A stretch of 64,000 bases of DNA, from the NCBI RefSeq assembly GCF_000013665.1, contig NC_007912.1:4959684-5023683 (forward strand), in the 5' to 3' direction. The notes below the pieces were generated by a model. It was not told where the DNA came from. It was given only the letters and a program-made list of their open reading frames with translations, and searched no databases. This DNA comes from Saccharophagus degradans 2-40. GTDB lineage: Bacteria; Pseudomonadota; Gammaproteobacteria; Pseudomonadales; Cellvibrionaceae. A program made the translations under genes and the position numbers. Below, piece after piece: positions 9,137 through 18,760 of the stretch (position 1 is its first letter; each line of letters starts with the position of its first letter).

Positions 9137-10453
9137 ATGCCACTAAAACTAACCGCAGCAGTTGCACTCGCCACCGCCAGTGTAAGTGCCAATGCGCTAG
9201 ATATTAGCGATTTTAAATTCGGCGCAGAGGTTAGGGGGCATTATAGAATTAGCGACTCGAACCGCTTTGCTACTCAGTTTCCTTTTCCGCCAGAAGCACT
9301 ACCAGAAGGGGAAACCAGCGCATTTGTCGAAACCGTAGATGCCGGCGAGCATGTCGAGTTGTCGATGATAGCCCTATTCGCACGCTGGAACATTAGCGAA
9401 GACTGGTTAGCTCAGGTACGCATAGAAGGCATAGATAAATACGAACGCAACCCAACCTCTACCGATCGCACTTTGAGTGTAGACACCGCATTTATTCGCT
9501 ATGGCCAGCGCATACCCGCACTGCGATTAGCCGAGCGAAATACCTTTTACGCGCAAGTGGGAAAATTCGCCAAGATGGAGCGGCAAGTTGCGCGTCGCAC
9601 AGAAAGCTATGGGCTTGTATCCACCGCCTTTAACCGCTTTGAAGATACAGGCTTAGAAGCAGGCTTCGACTTACAATCGGGCTGGTACGGCAAATTTAGC
9701 CATACCGTAGGTAACCCCGTATTTATGCGTGACCCCAATGTATTGGCGGGCGATAACGGCACCAACCCAACCCCGCCCCCAAACCATAACCCTGAGCTTA
9801 AAAGTGGTATTGTTATTTTGTACGATGCCGAAGTAGAAGGTTTGGATATTAGCGAAGCCCCCGAAACCGGCGCCGCTTTAGGATATCGCTGGAACAGTAA
9901 GGATCAAAATCAACGCTTTAGCGCAATGGCGTTTACTAACAAGCGCCAACTCACAACCGACAATAGCCTTCACGGTACATTTTACGGCACCGATATTGAT
10001 TTGTTTGACCTAGGCGAAGTACCCGGCGCTGGAGGCATACGCTTGCCCTACGAGGGTGACAACAAAACGGAGACTGGTTTAAATATTTGGTACGAATACG
10101 GCAATTTTGCCGCATTTGGCCAGTGGGTAGAGCAAGACATGGCAAACCTAGGCCGTTCGGGGCAAGAAGTTGAATTGAGTTACGTATTTCAATCGACGTT
10201 TTTCTTCGACCAGCCTATTCATATTACACCGGTAATTCGCTACTCCCAAATTGATCACGATTTTGTTGGCACACCCAATTACCCAGCGCCGAGCGTATGG
10301 TGGGATTGGCAAAAAGTAGATTACGCTTTAAATGTAGATGTCACCAGTAACTGGCGCGTAACATTAGAATACACCGACAACCAATTCGAACGCGCGGGTA
10401 AAACAGAAAACAACAATGAAACACTTTTAAGCGTACGCTGGCTTTTTGACTAA
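9137..10453 (+). CDS. Outer-membrane beta-barrel, porin-like
   Basis: 438 residues from ATG 9137, with TTGGAG six bases before it; the in-frame TTG at 9125 is part of that ribosome site. Signal peptide ends near ANA (about 19-21). The body is a run of alternating amphipathic strands with aromatic girdles (LRLAERNTFYAQVGKF, GLNIWYEYGNFAAFGQW) and ends VRWLFD, with aromatic residues close to the C-terminus as in barrels. It resembles the phosphate-selective/alginate-type porin superfamily, but no substrate can be assigned. It converges with the kinase gene across a shared terminator. Confidence 0.75.
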   Translation: MPLKLTAAVALATASVSANALDISDFKFGAEVRGHYRISDSNRFATQFPFPPEALPEGETSAFVETVDAGEHVELSMIALFARWNISEDWLAQVRIEGIDKYERNPTSTDRTLSVDTAFIRYGQRIPALRLAERNTFYAQVGKFAKMERQVARRTESYGLVSTAFNRFEDTGLEAGFDLQSGWYGKFSHTVGNPVFMRDPNVLAGDNGTNPTPPPNHNPELKSGIVILYDAEVEGLDISEAPETGAALGYRWNSKDQNQRFSAMAFTNKRQLTTDNSLHGTFYGTDIDLFDLGEVPGAGGIRLPYEGDNKTETGLNIWYEYGNFAAFGQWVEQDMANLGRSGQEVELSYVFQSTFFFDQPIHITPVIRYSQIDHDFVGTPNYPAPSVWWDWQKVDYALNVDVTSNWRVTLEYTDNQFERAGKTENNNETLLSVRWLFD

Positions 10454-10510
10454 AATATTTTAGTTTTTTCTTCTACGTTTCTTAATAGTCACGTCTAAAT
10501 ATATTGATTT

Positions 10511-10548
10511 AAAAAGCCCCTGTGAGCAATGCTGCACAGGGGCTTTTT
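10511..10548. terminator. Bidirectional intrinsic terminator
   Basis: AAAAAGCCCCTGTG pairs perfectly with CACAGGGGCTTTTT around a 10-base loop, with A and T runs on either side. It serves both the porin gene and the convergent kinase gene. Confidence 0.92.
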
Positions 10549-10584
10549 AAAGACCGGAATTTTTAGCGCCGAGTATTTTAGCAA

Positions 10585-12687
10585 TTAGGCCAGTATCGCT
10601 AAGTCATCAAGAATCTCGCGTACTGTTTGATAGCGTGTTTCTGGTTGTTTAGCTAAACACTTGTGAATAATTGCTCGCAAACCACCAGAAAGCTGCGCTC
10701 CTTTACCTTCCATTTCTGGGACAGGGCTATTAAAGTGCTGTTTCGCTAACGCCTCGTAACCCTTGTTATTGAACGGCGGCTTACCATTAAAAATGGCATA
10801 TAAGATAATACCAATAGCATAAATATCTGTGCGTTGATCCAGCTCGCCATCGGTAAATTGTTCTGGCGCCATATAGCGCGGTGTGCCTGCTACCATTGTT
10901 TTCGTGTCTGCGGTATTGCCCTTACTCGGTTCACCGCTATCTTGCTTACCCACCTTCATCGCCAAACCAAAATCCATTATTTTTAACACACCTTGGCGAT
11001 TTATAATCATATTGGTTGGTTTTAAATCGCGGTGGATAATGCCTTGCTCATGCGCGGCATTCATAGCCGAACAAATTTGCTTGGCCATAACTACACCCAC
11101 ATTACTTTCGAACGCGCCTTTTATTCTTAGTAAATCACTCAAATCGTAGCCAGAAATAAACTCCATAGTGATGTAGTAATAGTTCTTCCAGGCACCAAAA
11201 TCGAAAATTCTTAAAATATTTCGGTGAGTGATTTGCCGCGCTAAGCGAATTTCTTCTTTGTAATTAATACCCGTGTGCTGATCAATTAATGATTTTGGCA
11301 TCATTTTGATGGCAACTTTTTCATCTAGCTCTATATCTAACGCTAAAAACACTGTGCCCATCGCGCCCGCACCCAGTTTTTCAATAATTTTGTAGCGCTC
11401 ATCAACAATAATATTTTGTAAGGGCGGCTTTGATTTTTTTGCGGTTAGCACTGGTGCTTGTTCAGACAGCTCCGTTACTTCGCCGTCTGCCTCTGCATCT
11501 AAATTAATTTTTTCGTTAACCGCTAACTCATCGGATACTAAAGCGAGGTAGTCTTCCAGCTCTGTTTTCTCCTGTAGCGATTTACCCATGGTGAATACGG
11601 CATCGTACAGCAACCCTACCTCGTCGTTGCCTATCGATTTGCGCCTAGCTGCGTCGAATTGGCCCTCACGAATACTGTTGGTAACGGTTACCAACTCCAC
11701 TATTGGGCGGCTTAACCGCAGGGCAAACAACCAAGCCAACACACTAGCCAGTAGCAAACATATGCCGCCCACTATTAATACACGACGTTGTATTGCAACA
11801 AAGGGCTGCATTAGTTCTGAGCGAGAGCGCAACACCATAACAAAACCTAAGGGCTGGTCGGTGCTGTTACCTAATATTTGAGTTACCGCCAAGTATTCTT
11901 CTTCGCCAATAATTAATTGCGTTTCTTTAAAGTTTACCCCTGCGGTGGCAATGTTTTGCCACAGGTTATTATCTGCGGTTAACCTTTGTGCCAAAGCATT
12001 GCCCAGCACTAAGTTAGTGTTATAAGTACTGGATACCCCGTTAATTTCTCTTTGGTTGTTGCGGGTAAATACAAAAAAGCCAACTTCACTTGCGGTGAGT
12101 GCGTTAATTTCTTGCGCCAGCTCTTGCGAAAGCTCGTAGGCTAGGGCGATGGTGCCGCGAATGATATCTTGGGCTACGTTATCAAATACTGGCACTACCA
12201 CCATTTGCATTAACTTACCCTGGCTTACAAAAATACCTGTGCTGGTTTCGCCAGTGAGGGCTTTGTCAAACAATTCGCCTTTGCCTGCTAAGTTTGCACC
12301 TATCGCTTCTGGCCTGTCTGACCTAGCTAAAATAGTGCCGCTAGCGTCGGTGAAAAATAAAATATTAAAGCCCAATGCACGCTGAAATTCTAAGCTTAAA
12401 TCTTGTAGCGTAGCCGATTCACTTTCATACACTAATGGCAGTACGCGCCCATCTCGCGCTAGTCCTATTGCCACATCGCGAATTGTTTCGAAGCGACTAA
12501 TAATTTTAGTATTTAAAATTACACTCGACTGCGCCAAAGATTTAGACACAGTTTGGGTGGAAACGCGCTTCGCTTGCTCACCAATTTGCCACGAAATGGC
12601 TACAATCATTACACTAAAAGCAATAAGCACTAAAAAGAATATTTTGTTGCGAATACTAAACGATATTTTTTGGCTTATTCGACTCAT
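10585..12687 (-). CDS. Membrane sensor Ser/Thr protein kinase (extracellular sensor, HAMP, kinase)
   Basis: 700 residues. Membrane helix at about 14-32, a large extracytoplasmic sensor region (about 33-300, cache-like with FFTDASGTILARSD), a second helix at about 304-325, a HAMP linker, a linker of about 70 residues, then a eukaryotic-type kinase domain (about 435-695). Kinase motifs: glycine loop LGAGAMGTVF, VAIK lysine, HRDLKPTN with D554, and MDFGLAM. All catalytic residues are present. Sensor-HAMP input is normal for histidine kinases and cyclases but unusual for Ser/Thr kinases, which more often carry PASTA or WD40 repeats. Its ATG overlaps the stop of the cupredoxin gene (TAATG), so the two are translationally coupled. 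Confidence 0.93.
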   Translation of the reverse strand: MSRISQKISFSIRNKIFFLVLIAFSVMIVAISWQIGEQAKRVSTQTVSKSLAQSSVILNTKIISRFETIRDVAIGLARDGRVLPLVYESESATLQDLSLEFQRALGFNILFFTDASGTILARSDRPEAIGANLAGKGELFDKALTGETSTGIFVSQGKLMQMVVVPVFDNVAQDIIRGTIALAYELSQELAQEINALTASEVGFFVFTRNNQREINGVSSTYNTNLVLGNALAQRLTADNNLWQNIATAGVNFKETQLIIGEEEYLAVTQILGNSTDQPLGFVMVLRSRSELMQPFVAIQRRVLIVGGICLLLASVLAWLFALRLSRPIVELVTVTNSIREGQFDAARRKSIGNDEVGLLYDAVFTMGKSLQEKTELEDYLALVSDELAVNEKINLDAEADGEVTELSEQAPVLTAKKSKPPLQNIIVDERYKIIEKLGAGAMGTVFLALDIELDEKVAIKMMPKSLIDQHTGINYKEEIRLARQITHRNILRIFDFGAWKNYYYITMEFISGYDLSDLLRIKGAFESNVGVVMAKQICSAMNAAHEQGIIHRDLKPTNMIINRQGVLKIMDFGLAMKVGKQDSGEPSKGNTADTKTMVAGTPRYMAPEQFTDGELDQRTDIYAIGIILYAIFNGKPPFNNKGYEALAKQHFNSPVPEMEGKGAQLSGGLRAIIHKCLAKQPETRYQTVREILDDLAILA

Positions 12688-13703
12688 TAGTAAAACTCAT
12701 CTTCAAAGAGGGCGGTATTTTGTTTGTAGCGATTGCCAAATTTGTTTTTTCGTTCGGCAGGCTGATAACTAGCCGTATCTAGAGTAAGTTGTATATTTCG
12801 ATAATTACTGCTGGTAACCAGCACAGTGCGGGTAACTTCACCACGTATATTCCACACCCTAATTTCATATTTACCTAAGGGCATATCTGCAACCATAAAA
12901 CGCCCCGTTTTACTATCGCTCACGGTAGAAATTGTGTTGTTATTAACGGCAATAAAAGAAGCCATTTCGGGGTGAATATTGCAGTAAACCTTTACAATAC
13001 CCTCAGCTTGAAGCTGCACCTCTCGACGAAGCTTGGGGCCATAGGTACCCAAATCGAACGCATTTTTCCCCGTAGACGAAAATACGTTATGTTTAATTTC
13101 ATCTTTGTTTACAAAACTCACACTATCGCGTGCGTTAATGGCTAAAAAACGCGGTTGGTAGGTTTTATCTTGCATACCTACTTCGTGGTATGCACTTTGA
13201 GCCATTGCAGGTAAACGCTGATCGTCCAACGGCTTAAATGTAACAATCGTGCCTTCTACCTCAATCGGTTCACCATTTTTACCCAGTACTTTTATGTTGC
13301 CTAGCAGGTTAAACCTTGGCGTCACCTTTGCCGGTGGCTGTTGATAATCGTCAATAATTTCTACTTCGGCCTTGAGCTTTAGCTCTTCTTTTAATAGTGA
13401 AGCTTGTTTAACGCTGATAATTTGCTGGGGGTTTGTTTGAACTGCTTGCTTGGCATTCTCTTGCGCACGAGGGACGGGCGGCGAGGTAATTTTGGTTGGT
13501 ATCGTTTGTTCTACAGGGGTATCTACTTGCGGTGGGGTTGCAATATTCAATGCTAAGGGGGGTTCGTCTATTTTTAACAGCGGCCCTACATAAGCTAAGC
13601 TTTCTGGTGTAATAACACGCTGTTCTGGTGCGTTACTGGCGCAACCAAAACTTACTATCGCCACAACAATGCCAACAAGCTGCCATCGAAATTTTTTCGT
13701 CAT
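12687..13703 (-). CDS. Exported cupredoxin-like protein (methylamine-utilisation-protein-like)
   Basis: 338 residues from ATG 13703, chosen because GGAAG precedes it and a signal sequence (MTKKFRWQLVGIVVAIVSFG, then Cys) begins there; an ATG at 13745 is further upstream but adds a hydrophilic stretch. The Cys after FG could be lipidated although the lipobox is imperfect. Residues about 30-120 are a Pro-rich linker. The cupredoxin-like domain has HNVFSS and CNIHPEM, that is the His, Cys, His, Met set of a type-1 copper site, followed by a carboxypeptidase-regulatory-like beta sandwich (GRFMVADMPLGKYEIRVWN). Coupled to the kinase gene, so it may be a partner or periplasmic input of that sensor; this is inference. 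Confidence 0.82.
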   Translation of the reverse strand: MTKKFRWQLVGIVVAIVSFGCASNAPEQRVITPESLAYVGPLLKIDEPPLALNIATPPQVDTPVEQTIPTKITSPPVPRAQENAKQAVQTNPQQIISVKQASLLKEELKLKAEVEIIDDYQQPPAKVTPRFNLLGNIKVLGKNGEPIEVEGTIVTFKPLDDQRLPAMAQSAYHEVGMQDKTYQPRFLAINARDSVSFVNKDEIKHNVFSSTGKNAFDLGTYGPKLRREVQLQAEGIVKVYCNIHPEMASFIAVNNNTISTVSDSKTGRFMVADMPLGKYEIRVWNIRGEVTRTVLVTSSNYRNIQLTLDTASYQPAERKNKFGNRYKQNTALFEDEFY

Positions 13704-13745
13704 ATCGCTTCCATGTTCATTGTTTAGGCCCCTAGCTTCGGCCAT

Positions 13746-14037
13746 AAGGCTAGCACGTTAGGCGAGAAGGTACAGAGCATTACCTCTAATGTGGTACTTA
13801 CGCAACGTAACCGCAACTGGATGACAAAACGGCTCACTTGTAGCCGATAAAACAAAATGGGTTACTTTAGAAAAATGTTTTAGCTAGGCTACACATCAAA
13901 TACGCTTTACTAACACCACTCTAAGTCAGTTCTACCCATAGCACACAACAACCACCCATAAAATTACCTACAAACTATTACTTTATATACAATTTGACTA
14001 TATGATTGCAGTAAATACATATCTCTGGTGAATAATA
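13746..14037. other. Divergent intergenic region
   Basis: Separates the cupredoxin gene (minus) from the GH105 gene (plus) and should carry both promoters. It is A+T-rich toward the right end (TTTATATACAATTTGACTATATG). I see no clear operator or RNA gene. Confidence 0.4.
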
Positions 14038-15207
14038 ATGCTCACATACACCATCACTACTAAGCGGTTGAAGCTTTACTTAGCTCTGCCTTTAGCTAGC
14101 CTTCTATTGTTAATACCACTGGCACGCGCCAATACCAATCAAACACAAGCCCTTGAATTAGGCTTCAAAGTAGCCGATTACCAACTGCAACAATTGGATT
14201 ATTTAGAATCAAGTTCGCCTACTCCCGAGCCCAAATCTCATTCAAAATCGTGGGAGATAGGCGCATTTTGGCTAGGTTTAACCCAATTTACCGACCTAAC
14301 TCAACACAAACCATACCAGCAAGCGCTTATAAAGCAGGGTGAAAATAACCAGTGGCAGCTAGGGCCATGGTTGGAATTCGCTGATGATCACATTATTGGG
14401 CAAAGCTACCTGTGGGCGGCAAAGAACGGTGTGAGTAAAACCACAGCCTTAAGCCCCATGCGTAAAAGCTTCGACAAAATATTGGCTAACCCGCCGAATG
14501 TACATTTGAGCTTTTATTTTGGTGAACAGGGCTATGGTTCGGCTGAGTGTTTAATGCGTTGGTGCTGGTGCGATGCGCTATTTATGGCGCCACAAGCGTT
14601 CATAGGGCTTAGCCAAGCCACTGGTGATATGCGCTATGCCAATTACGCCTTTAAGGAATTTTGGGCCACCACCGACTTTTTATACGACCCCGCAGAAAAG
14701 CTCTATTTTCGCGATAGCCGCTTTTTTGAAAAACGCGACCACAAGCAACGAAAACTATTTTGGAGCCGCGGAAATGGCTGGGTTTTTGGTGGCATAGTGA
14801 ATATTTTAAAACTCCTGCCGCAAGATCACCCACAACGCCCTAGGTTAGAAACACTCTACTTAGAAATGGCAGCACGCTTAATTCAATTGCAAAAACCCGA
14901 TGGTTACTGGCCCCCATCGTTGCTTGCACCCAAAAATTCACCGCCCGAAACCAGCGGCACAGCATTTTTTACTTACGGTTTAGCCTACGGAATAAACACA
15001 GGCCTGTTAGATAAAAAACGTTACTTGCCCGCCGTAACGCAAGGCTGGCAAGCACTTACTCAAGCGGTAAATAAAAACGGCGAACTCGGTTGGGTGCAGC
15101 AAGTTTCTGACCGCCCGGAGAGCGTAGCCAAAACCGATACACACTATTACGGCGTGGGGGCTTTTTTGCTTGCCGCCACAGAAGTGGCCCAATTAAATAA
15201 TAAATAA
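14038..15207 (+). CDS. GH105-family unsaturated uronyl hydrolase
   Basis: 389 residues with an N-terminal signal sequence (about 10-32). It matches the (alpha/alpha)6 barrel of the unsaturated rhamnogalacturonyl/glucuronyl hydrolases: MRWCWCDALFMAPQ contains the catalytic Asp context, LFWSRGNGWVFGG and PETSGTAFFTYGLAYGI are conserved blocks. These enzymes hydrate the 4,5-unsaturated uronic acid left by polysaccharide lyases on pectin-type or ulvan-type oligomers. Length fits the family. Followed after 39 bases by a DUF2264 gene, a frequent partner. The exact polymer cannot be told. Confidence 0.88.
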   Translation: MLTYTITTKRLKLYLALPLASLLLLIPLARANTNQTQALELGFKVADYQLQQLDYLESSSPTPEPKSHSKSWEIGAFWLGLTQFTDLTQHKPYQQALIKQGENNQWQLGPWLEFADDHIIGQSYLWAAKNGVSKTTALSPMRKSFDKILANPPNVHLSFYFGEQGYGSAECLMRWCWCDALFMAPQAFIGLSQATGDMRYANYAFKEFWATTDFLYDPAEKLYFRDSRFFEKRDHKQRKLFWSRGNGWVFGGIVNILKLLPQDHPQRPRLETLYLEMAARLIQLQKPDGYWPPSLLAPKNSPPETSGTAFFTYGLAYGINTGLLDKKRYLPAVTQGWQALTQAVNKNGELGWVQQVSDRPESVAKTDTHYYGVGAFLLAATEVAQLNNK

Positions 15208-15246
15208 CAACCCGAAAGTAATTACCCCTACAAGTAAGGATAAATA

Positions 15247-16503
15247 ATGAAAAGACGCGATTTTTTAAACGCCGCTGCATTGGGCGGTGCCGCATATATG
15301 ACGGGTTTACCGCAATTTGCCAATGCTAAAACGCTTACTACCGGTCAACAGGATCACACCTACTTTGCAAATTTATTAGAGAAAATTTGTTCGCCTATTT
15401 TGCATTTAATGGCTAACGAACAATTCCATGCAAAGTTCCCATTAGAGGTAGGAGCCAACAGTGATGGACGCGACCATCGCGTTGCCTACCTTGAATGTTT
15501 TGGCCGCACCATTGCTGGCGCTGCACCTTGGTTAGCACTTGATACACCCGGCCCAGAAAAAGCCACACGCAGCAAGCTAAGAGACCAAGCCATTGCGGCC
15601 TATGAAAATTCCGTGAACCCCAAAAGCCCCGATTACCTCGACTGGCAAGTAGGCCACGGCCAAATGTTGGTGGACTCTGCCTACTACACCCAAGCACTTA
15701 TACGTGCGCCTATTTTGTGGCAAAAGCTTACCCGTAAAACTCAGCAGCGTATTGTAAAAGAGATAAAGGCGTTGCGAAAAATTCCACCGCCCTACACCAA
15801 TTGGCTGCTATTCGCCGCCATGAACGAAGCATTTTTAATGCAAGTAGGGGAAGAGTACGACCCCATTCGACTCGATCTAGCACTGCGAAAATTTTTAGAG
15901 TGGTACGTAGGCGACGGATGGTTTGCAGATGGCGAGCACTTCGCGTTTGACTACTACGGCTCTTACGTTATTCACCCCATGCTGTTAGATATATTAGAAG
16001 TGATGGCTGCCCACAACACCTACTTTTGGCACGGGGACATCAAAGACGTACTGGCAACTCATTTAAAACGCAATCAACGCTTCGCCGAACATTTAGAGCG
16101 CTTGATTTCACCTACGGGTACCTACCCACCTATAGGGCGCTCATTTACCTATCGCACCGCGGCTTTTCAACCACTCGCGCAACTAGCACTAAAACACAAG
16201 CTGCCCGATAGCTTACCGCAAGGCAGAGTGCGCGCAGCAATGCGCGCCGTTCACGAAGCCATTTTCAGCAACCCTTCAAACTTTAGCAAAGAGGGGTTTT
16301 TAAAAATTGGTTTTGCAGGCGCCGACCTTTCGCTTGCCGATTGGTATTCCAACAATGGCAGCATGTACATAACAACCGCAAGCTTTTTACCCCTTGGGCT
16401 ACCACTTAGCGACCCCTACTGGCAGGTACCAGGCGAAGATTGGACACAAAAACTGGCGTTTAGCGGGCAGAAATTTAAGAAGGATTATTCAGTTTCTTAT
16501 TAA
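15247..16503 (+). CDS. DUF2264 exported protein, probable glycoside hydrolase
   Basis: 418 residues starting MKRRDFLNAAALGGAAYMTG, a twin-arginine (Tat) signal. The mature part is the DUF2264 alpha-rich domain (WLALDTPGPEKATRSKLRDQ, DYLDWQVGHGQMLVDSAY, GDGWFADGEHFAFDYYGSYV, YPPIGRSFTYRTAAFQPLAQ). DUF2264 proteins cluster with rhamnogalacturonan and ulvan-type degradation genes and some are now classed as glycosidases acting on uronic acids; I rely on memory for that. Its pairing with the GH105 gene supports a role in the same uronide pathway. Tat export suggests it folds, perhaps with a cofactor, before secretion. Confidence 0.85.
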   Translation: MKRRDFLNAAALGGAAYMTGLPQFANAKTLTTGQQDHTYFANLLEKICSPILHLMANEQFHAKFPLEVGANSDGRDHRVAYLECFGRTIAGAAPWLALDTPGPEKATRSKLRDQAIAAYENSVNPKSPDYLDWQVGHGQMLVDSAYYTQALIRAPILWQKLTRKTQQRIVKEIKALRKIPPPYTNWLLFAAMNEAFLMQVGEEYDPIRLDLALRKFLEWYVGDGWFADGEHFAFDYYGSYVIHPMLLDILEVMAAHNTYFWHGDIKDVLATHLKRNQRFAEHLERLISPTGTYPPIGRSFTYRTAAFQPLAQLALKHKLPDSLPQGRVRAAMRAVHEAIFSNPSNFSKEGFLKIGFAGADLSLADWYSNNGSMYITTASFLPLGLPLSDPYWQVPGEDWTQKLAFSGQKFKKDYSVSY

Positions 16504-16547
16504 ACTAAATAAGACAACTTCGCGTTTCCGGTCTACATCGAGCTTAC

Positions 16548-16577
16548 GTAGGTCGGATAAGCATAGCGCCATCCGAC
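16548..16577 (+). repeat. REP-like hairpin, copy 1
   Basis: GTAG tag followed by a stem of GTCGGAT paired to ATCCGAC around AAGCATAGCGCC. It is inverted with respect to copy 2, 110 bases away. Confidence 0.75.
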
Positions 16578-16688
16578 ATGGCTATCTTATCGATTGCTTA
16601 TAACTTAAATAAGAAATGTAAATTGGGTTTTCTATACGGCAGTGTTTATTCACGCTCGAACTTTTTTGCCACAGTGTATATCGTAATT

Positions 16689-16718
16689 GCCGGATGGCGC
16701 TTTGCTTATCCGGCCTAC
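16689..16718 (-). repeat. REP-like hairpin, copy 2
   Basis: GCCGGAT pairs with ATCCGGC around GGCGCTTTGCTT, with the GTAG tag on the minus strand (CTAC at 16715-16718). Read on the minus strand it differs from copy 1 at only three positions, two of them a matched change in the stem. Confidence 0.75.
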
Positions 16719-16766
16719 ATTGACCACGCATAGGTTGTGTAAACTCGATGCTAACCTACTTGCTAC

Positions 16767-16801
16767 AAAAAAGGCCGCTGGATAAATCCTAGCGGCCTTT
16801 T
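16767..16801 (-). terminator. Intrinsic terminator of glmS
   Basis: AAAAAGGCCGCTGG and CCTAGCGGCCTTTT form a stem with a short ATAAAT loop; on the minus strand it is followed by a T run directly after the glmS stop. Confidence 0.85.
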
Positions 16802-16834
16802 CATTAGTCGAATGATTAGTTTTATGAAAAACGA

Positions 16835-18670
16835 TTATTCAACCGTAACAGATTTTGCCAAGTTGCGCGGTTGGTCTACATCTGTACCTTTAATAATTGC
16901 CACATAGTAAGACAACAACTGCAAAGGCAATGTGTATACGATTGGGGCTAGTAGGGGGTGTACGTGCGGTACGTTTATTACGCGCATGGTGTCGTCGCTT
17001 TCGAAGTGGGCGTTTACGTCGGCGAATACATAAAGTATACCCCCGCGTGCGCGTACTTCCTCTACGTTAGATTTTAATTTTTCTAACAGGTCGTTGTTTG
17101 GTGCAACAACAATGATTGGCATGTCGGCATCAATTAACGCAAGTGGGCCGTGCTTTAATTCACCGGCAGCATAGGCTTCTGCGTGTATGTAAGAAATTTC
17201 TTTCAGTTTTAGTGCGCCTTCCATTGCGATGGGGTATTGGTCGCCACGACCTAAAAACAATGCGTTGTGTTTATCGGCAAATTCTTCGGCTAGGCCTTCA
17301 ATTTGACTGGCTAGCTCTAGGGTTTCTTCTAGTTTGCCTGGCAACAGTTTAAGCGCTTGCGTTAATTCTGCTTGGTCCGCTTCACTCATGCCGTTGTATT
17401 TGCCTAATGCCAATACCAACATGGCAAAGCCCACTAACTGGGTAGTAAATGCTTTGGTAGAAGCCACACCAATTTCGGCGCCCGCGCGGGTCATAAATGC
17501 GAGATCCGATTCGCGTACTAATGACGAGCCGGCAACGTTACAAATAGTTAAGCTACCCAAATAACCTAAATCTTTTGCTAAGCGCAATGCGGCAAGGGTA
17601 TCGGCAGTTTCGCCAGATTGAGAAATAGTTACAAGCAAGCTATTAGGCTGGACAAACGATTTGCGATAGCGGAATTCGGAAGCGATTTCTACGTTACAAG
17701 ATATTCCCGCAACGGATTCCAACCAGTAGCGCGCAACCATACCCGAGTGGTAACTGGTACCGCAGGCAACAATTTGTACGTGCTTCACTTTTTTAAATAA
17801 TTCTGCCGCGCCGTTGCCGAAAGTTTCGTCCAATACGGTGCCACTGCCTAAACGACCATCTAAGGTGTTGGTAATGGCTGTTGGCTGCTCGTAAGTTTCT
17901 TTTAACATAAAGTGGCGATATTCGCCTTTGTCGCCGGCGTCGTAACTGGCGGTAGATTCGCTTACTTCGCGCTCTACGGCGTTGCCGTCTTTATCGAATA
18001 CATTTACGGATGTGCGAGTAATTTCTGCTACGTCGCCTTCTTCTAAAAACATAAAGCGGCGCGTTACTGGCAATAACGCAAGTTGGTCGGATGCAATAAA
18101 GTTTTCACCAATACCTAAACCAATTACCAATGGGCTGCCAGAGCGCGCAACTATCACTCGACTTGGATCGCGGCTATCCATAATAACGGTACCGTAGGCA
18201 CCTTCTAATTTGCTTACGGTGTTTTGCACTGCTTCTAGCAAGCTAGCATCGCCAGCGTCTAAACGAGTTTGTACAAAGTGGGCAATCACTTCGGTATCGG
18301 TATCGGAGCTGAATTCACAGCCTTCGCCTTTAAGCATGGTGCGCAACTCGGCGTGGTTTTCGATAATACCGTTGTGCACTACAGAGATAGTTTTGTTGGA
18401 AACGTGTGGGTGAGCGTTGCGCTCGCTTGGCTCGCCGTGGGTGGCCCAACGAGTGTGAGCAATACCGGTACCGCCCAATACGGGGCTTTCTGCTACGGCG
18501 TCGGCCAGCTCTTTTACTTTACCTAAACGACGCAAACGGCTTAGTTCGCCTTCGGCATTAAGTACGGCAACACCTGCCGAATCGTAACCGCGGTATTCTA
18601 AGCGGCGAAGGCCTTCTACTAATATATCTACTACATCTCGCTGCGCTACTGCACCAACAATGCCACACAT
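16835..18670 (-). CDS. glmS: Glutamine--fructose-6-phosphate aminotransferase (isomerizing)
   Basis: 611 residues, the standard length. Converts fructose 6-phosphate and glutamine to glucosamine 6-phosphate, the first committed step to UDP-GlcNAc, in the cytosol. MCGIVGAV gives the N-terminal nucleophile Cys2 after Met removal; [18 protein letters not shown] and the class II glutaminase domain span about 1-230, and two SIS sugar-isomerase domains follow ([30 protein letters not shown]). It ends in NLAKSVTVE. Downstream of the DeoR-type gene by 90 bases, the arrangement glmR-glmS seen in pseudomonads. Confidence 0.98.
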   Translation of the reverse strand: MCGIVGAVAQRDVVDILVEGLRRLEYRGYDSAGVAVLNAEGELSRLRRLGKVKELADAVAESPVLGGTGIAHTRWATHGEPSERNAHPHVSNKTISVVHNGIIENHAELRTMLKGEGCEFSSDTDTEVIAHFVQTRLDAGDASLLEAVQNTVSKLEGAYGTVIMDSRDPSRVIVARSGSPLVIGLGIGENFIASDQLALLPVTRRFMFLEEGDVAEITRTSVNVFDKDGNAVEREVSESTASYDAGDKGEYRHFMLKETYEQPTAITNTLDGRLGSGTVLDETFGNGAAELFKKVKHVQIVACGTSYHSGMVARYWLESVAGISCNVEIASEFRYRKSFVQPNSLLVTISQSGETADTLAALRLAKDLGYLGSLTICNVAGSSLVRESDLAFMTRAGAEIGVASTKAFTTQLVGFAMLVLALGKYNGMSEADQAELTQALKLLPGKLEETLELASQIEGLAEEFADKHNALFLGRGDQYPIAMEGALKLKEISYIHAEAYAAGELKHGPLALIDADMPIIVVAPNNDLLEKLKSNVEEVRARGGILYVFADVNAHFESDDTMRVINVPHVHPLLAPIVYTLPLQLLSYYVAIIKGTDVDQPRNLAKSVTVE

Positions 18671-18760
18671 AACTTTCTCCTTGAAAAATCTTTCTTAACT
18701 TAAGTTAAATTTGTAATTCGGTTTAATTTTTTATTTAGCTTAATTCGTAAGCTGGTTTAA

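Larger units (their letters stand above)
16504..16834. other. Intergenic region with inverted REP pair and glmS terminator
   Basis: No coding region. It holds two inverted REP-like hairpins (16548-16577 and 16689-16718) and the glmS terminator. The arrangement, two REPs facing opposite directions, resembles a long REPIN. Confidence 0.6.
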
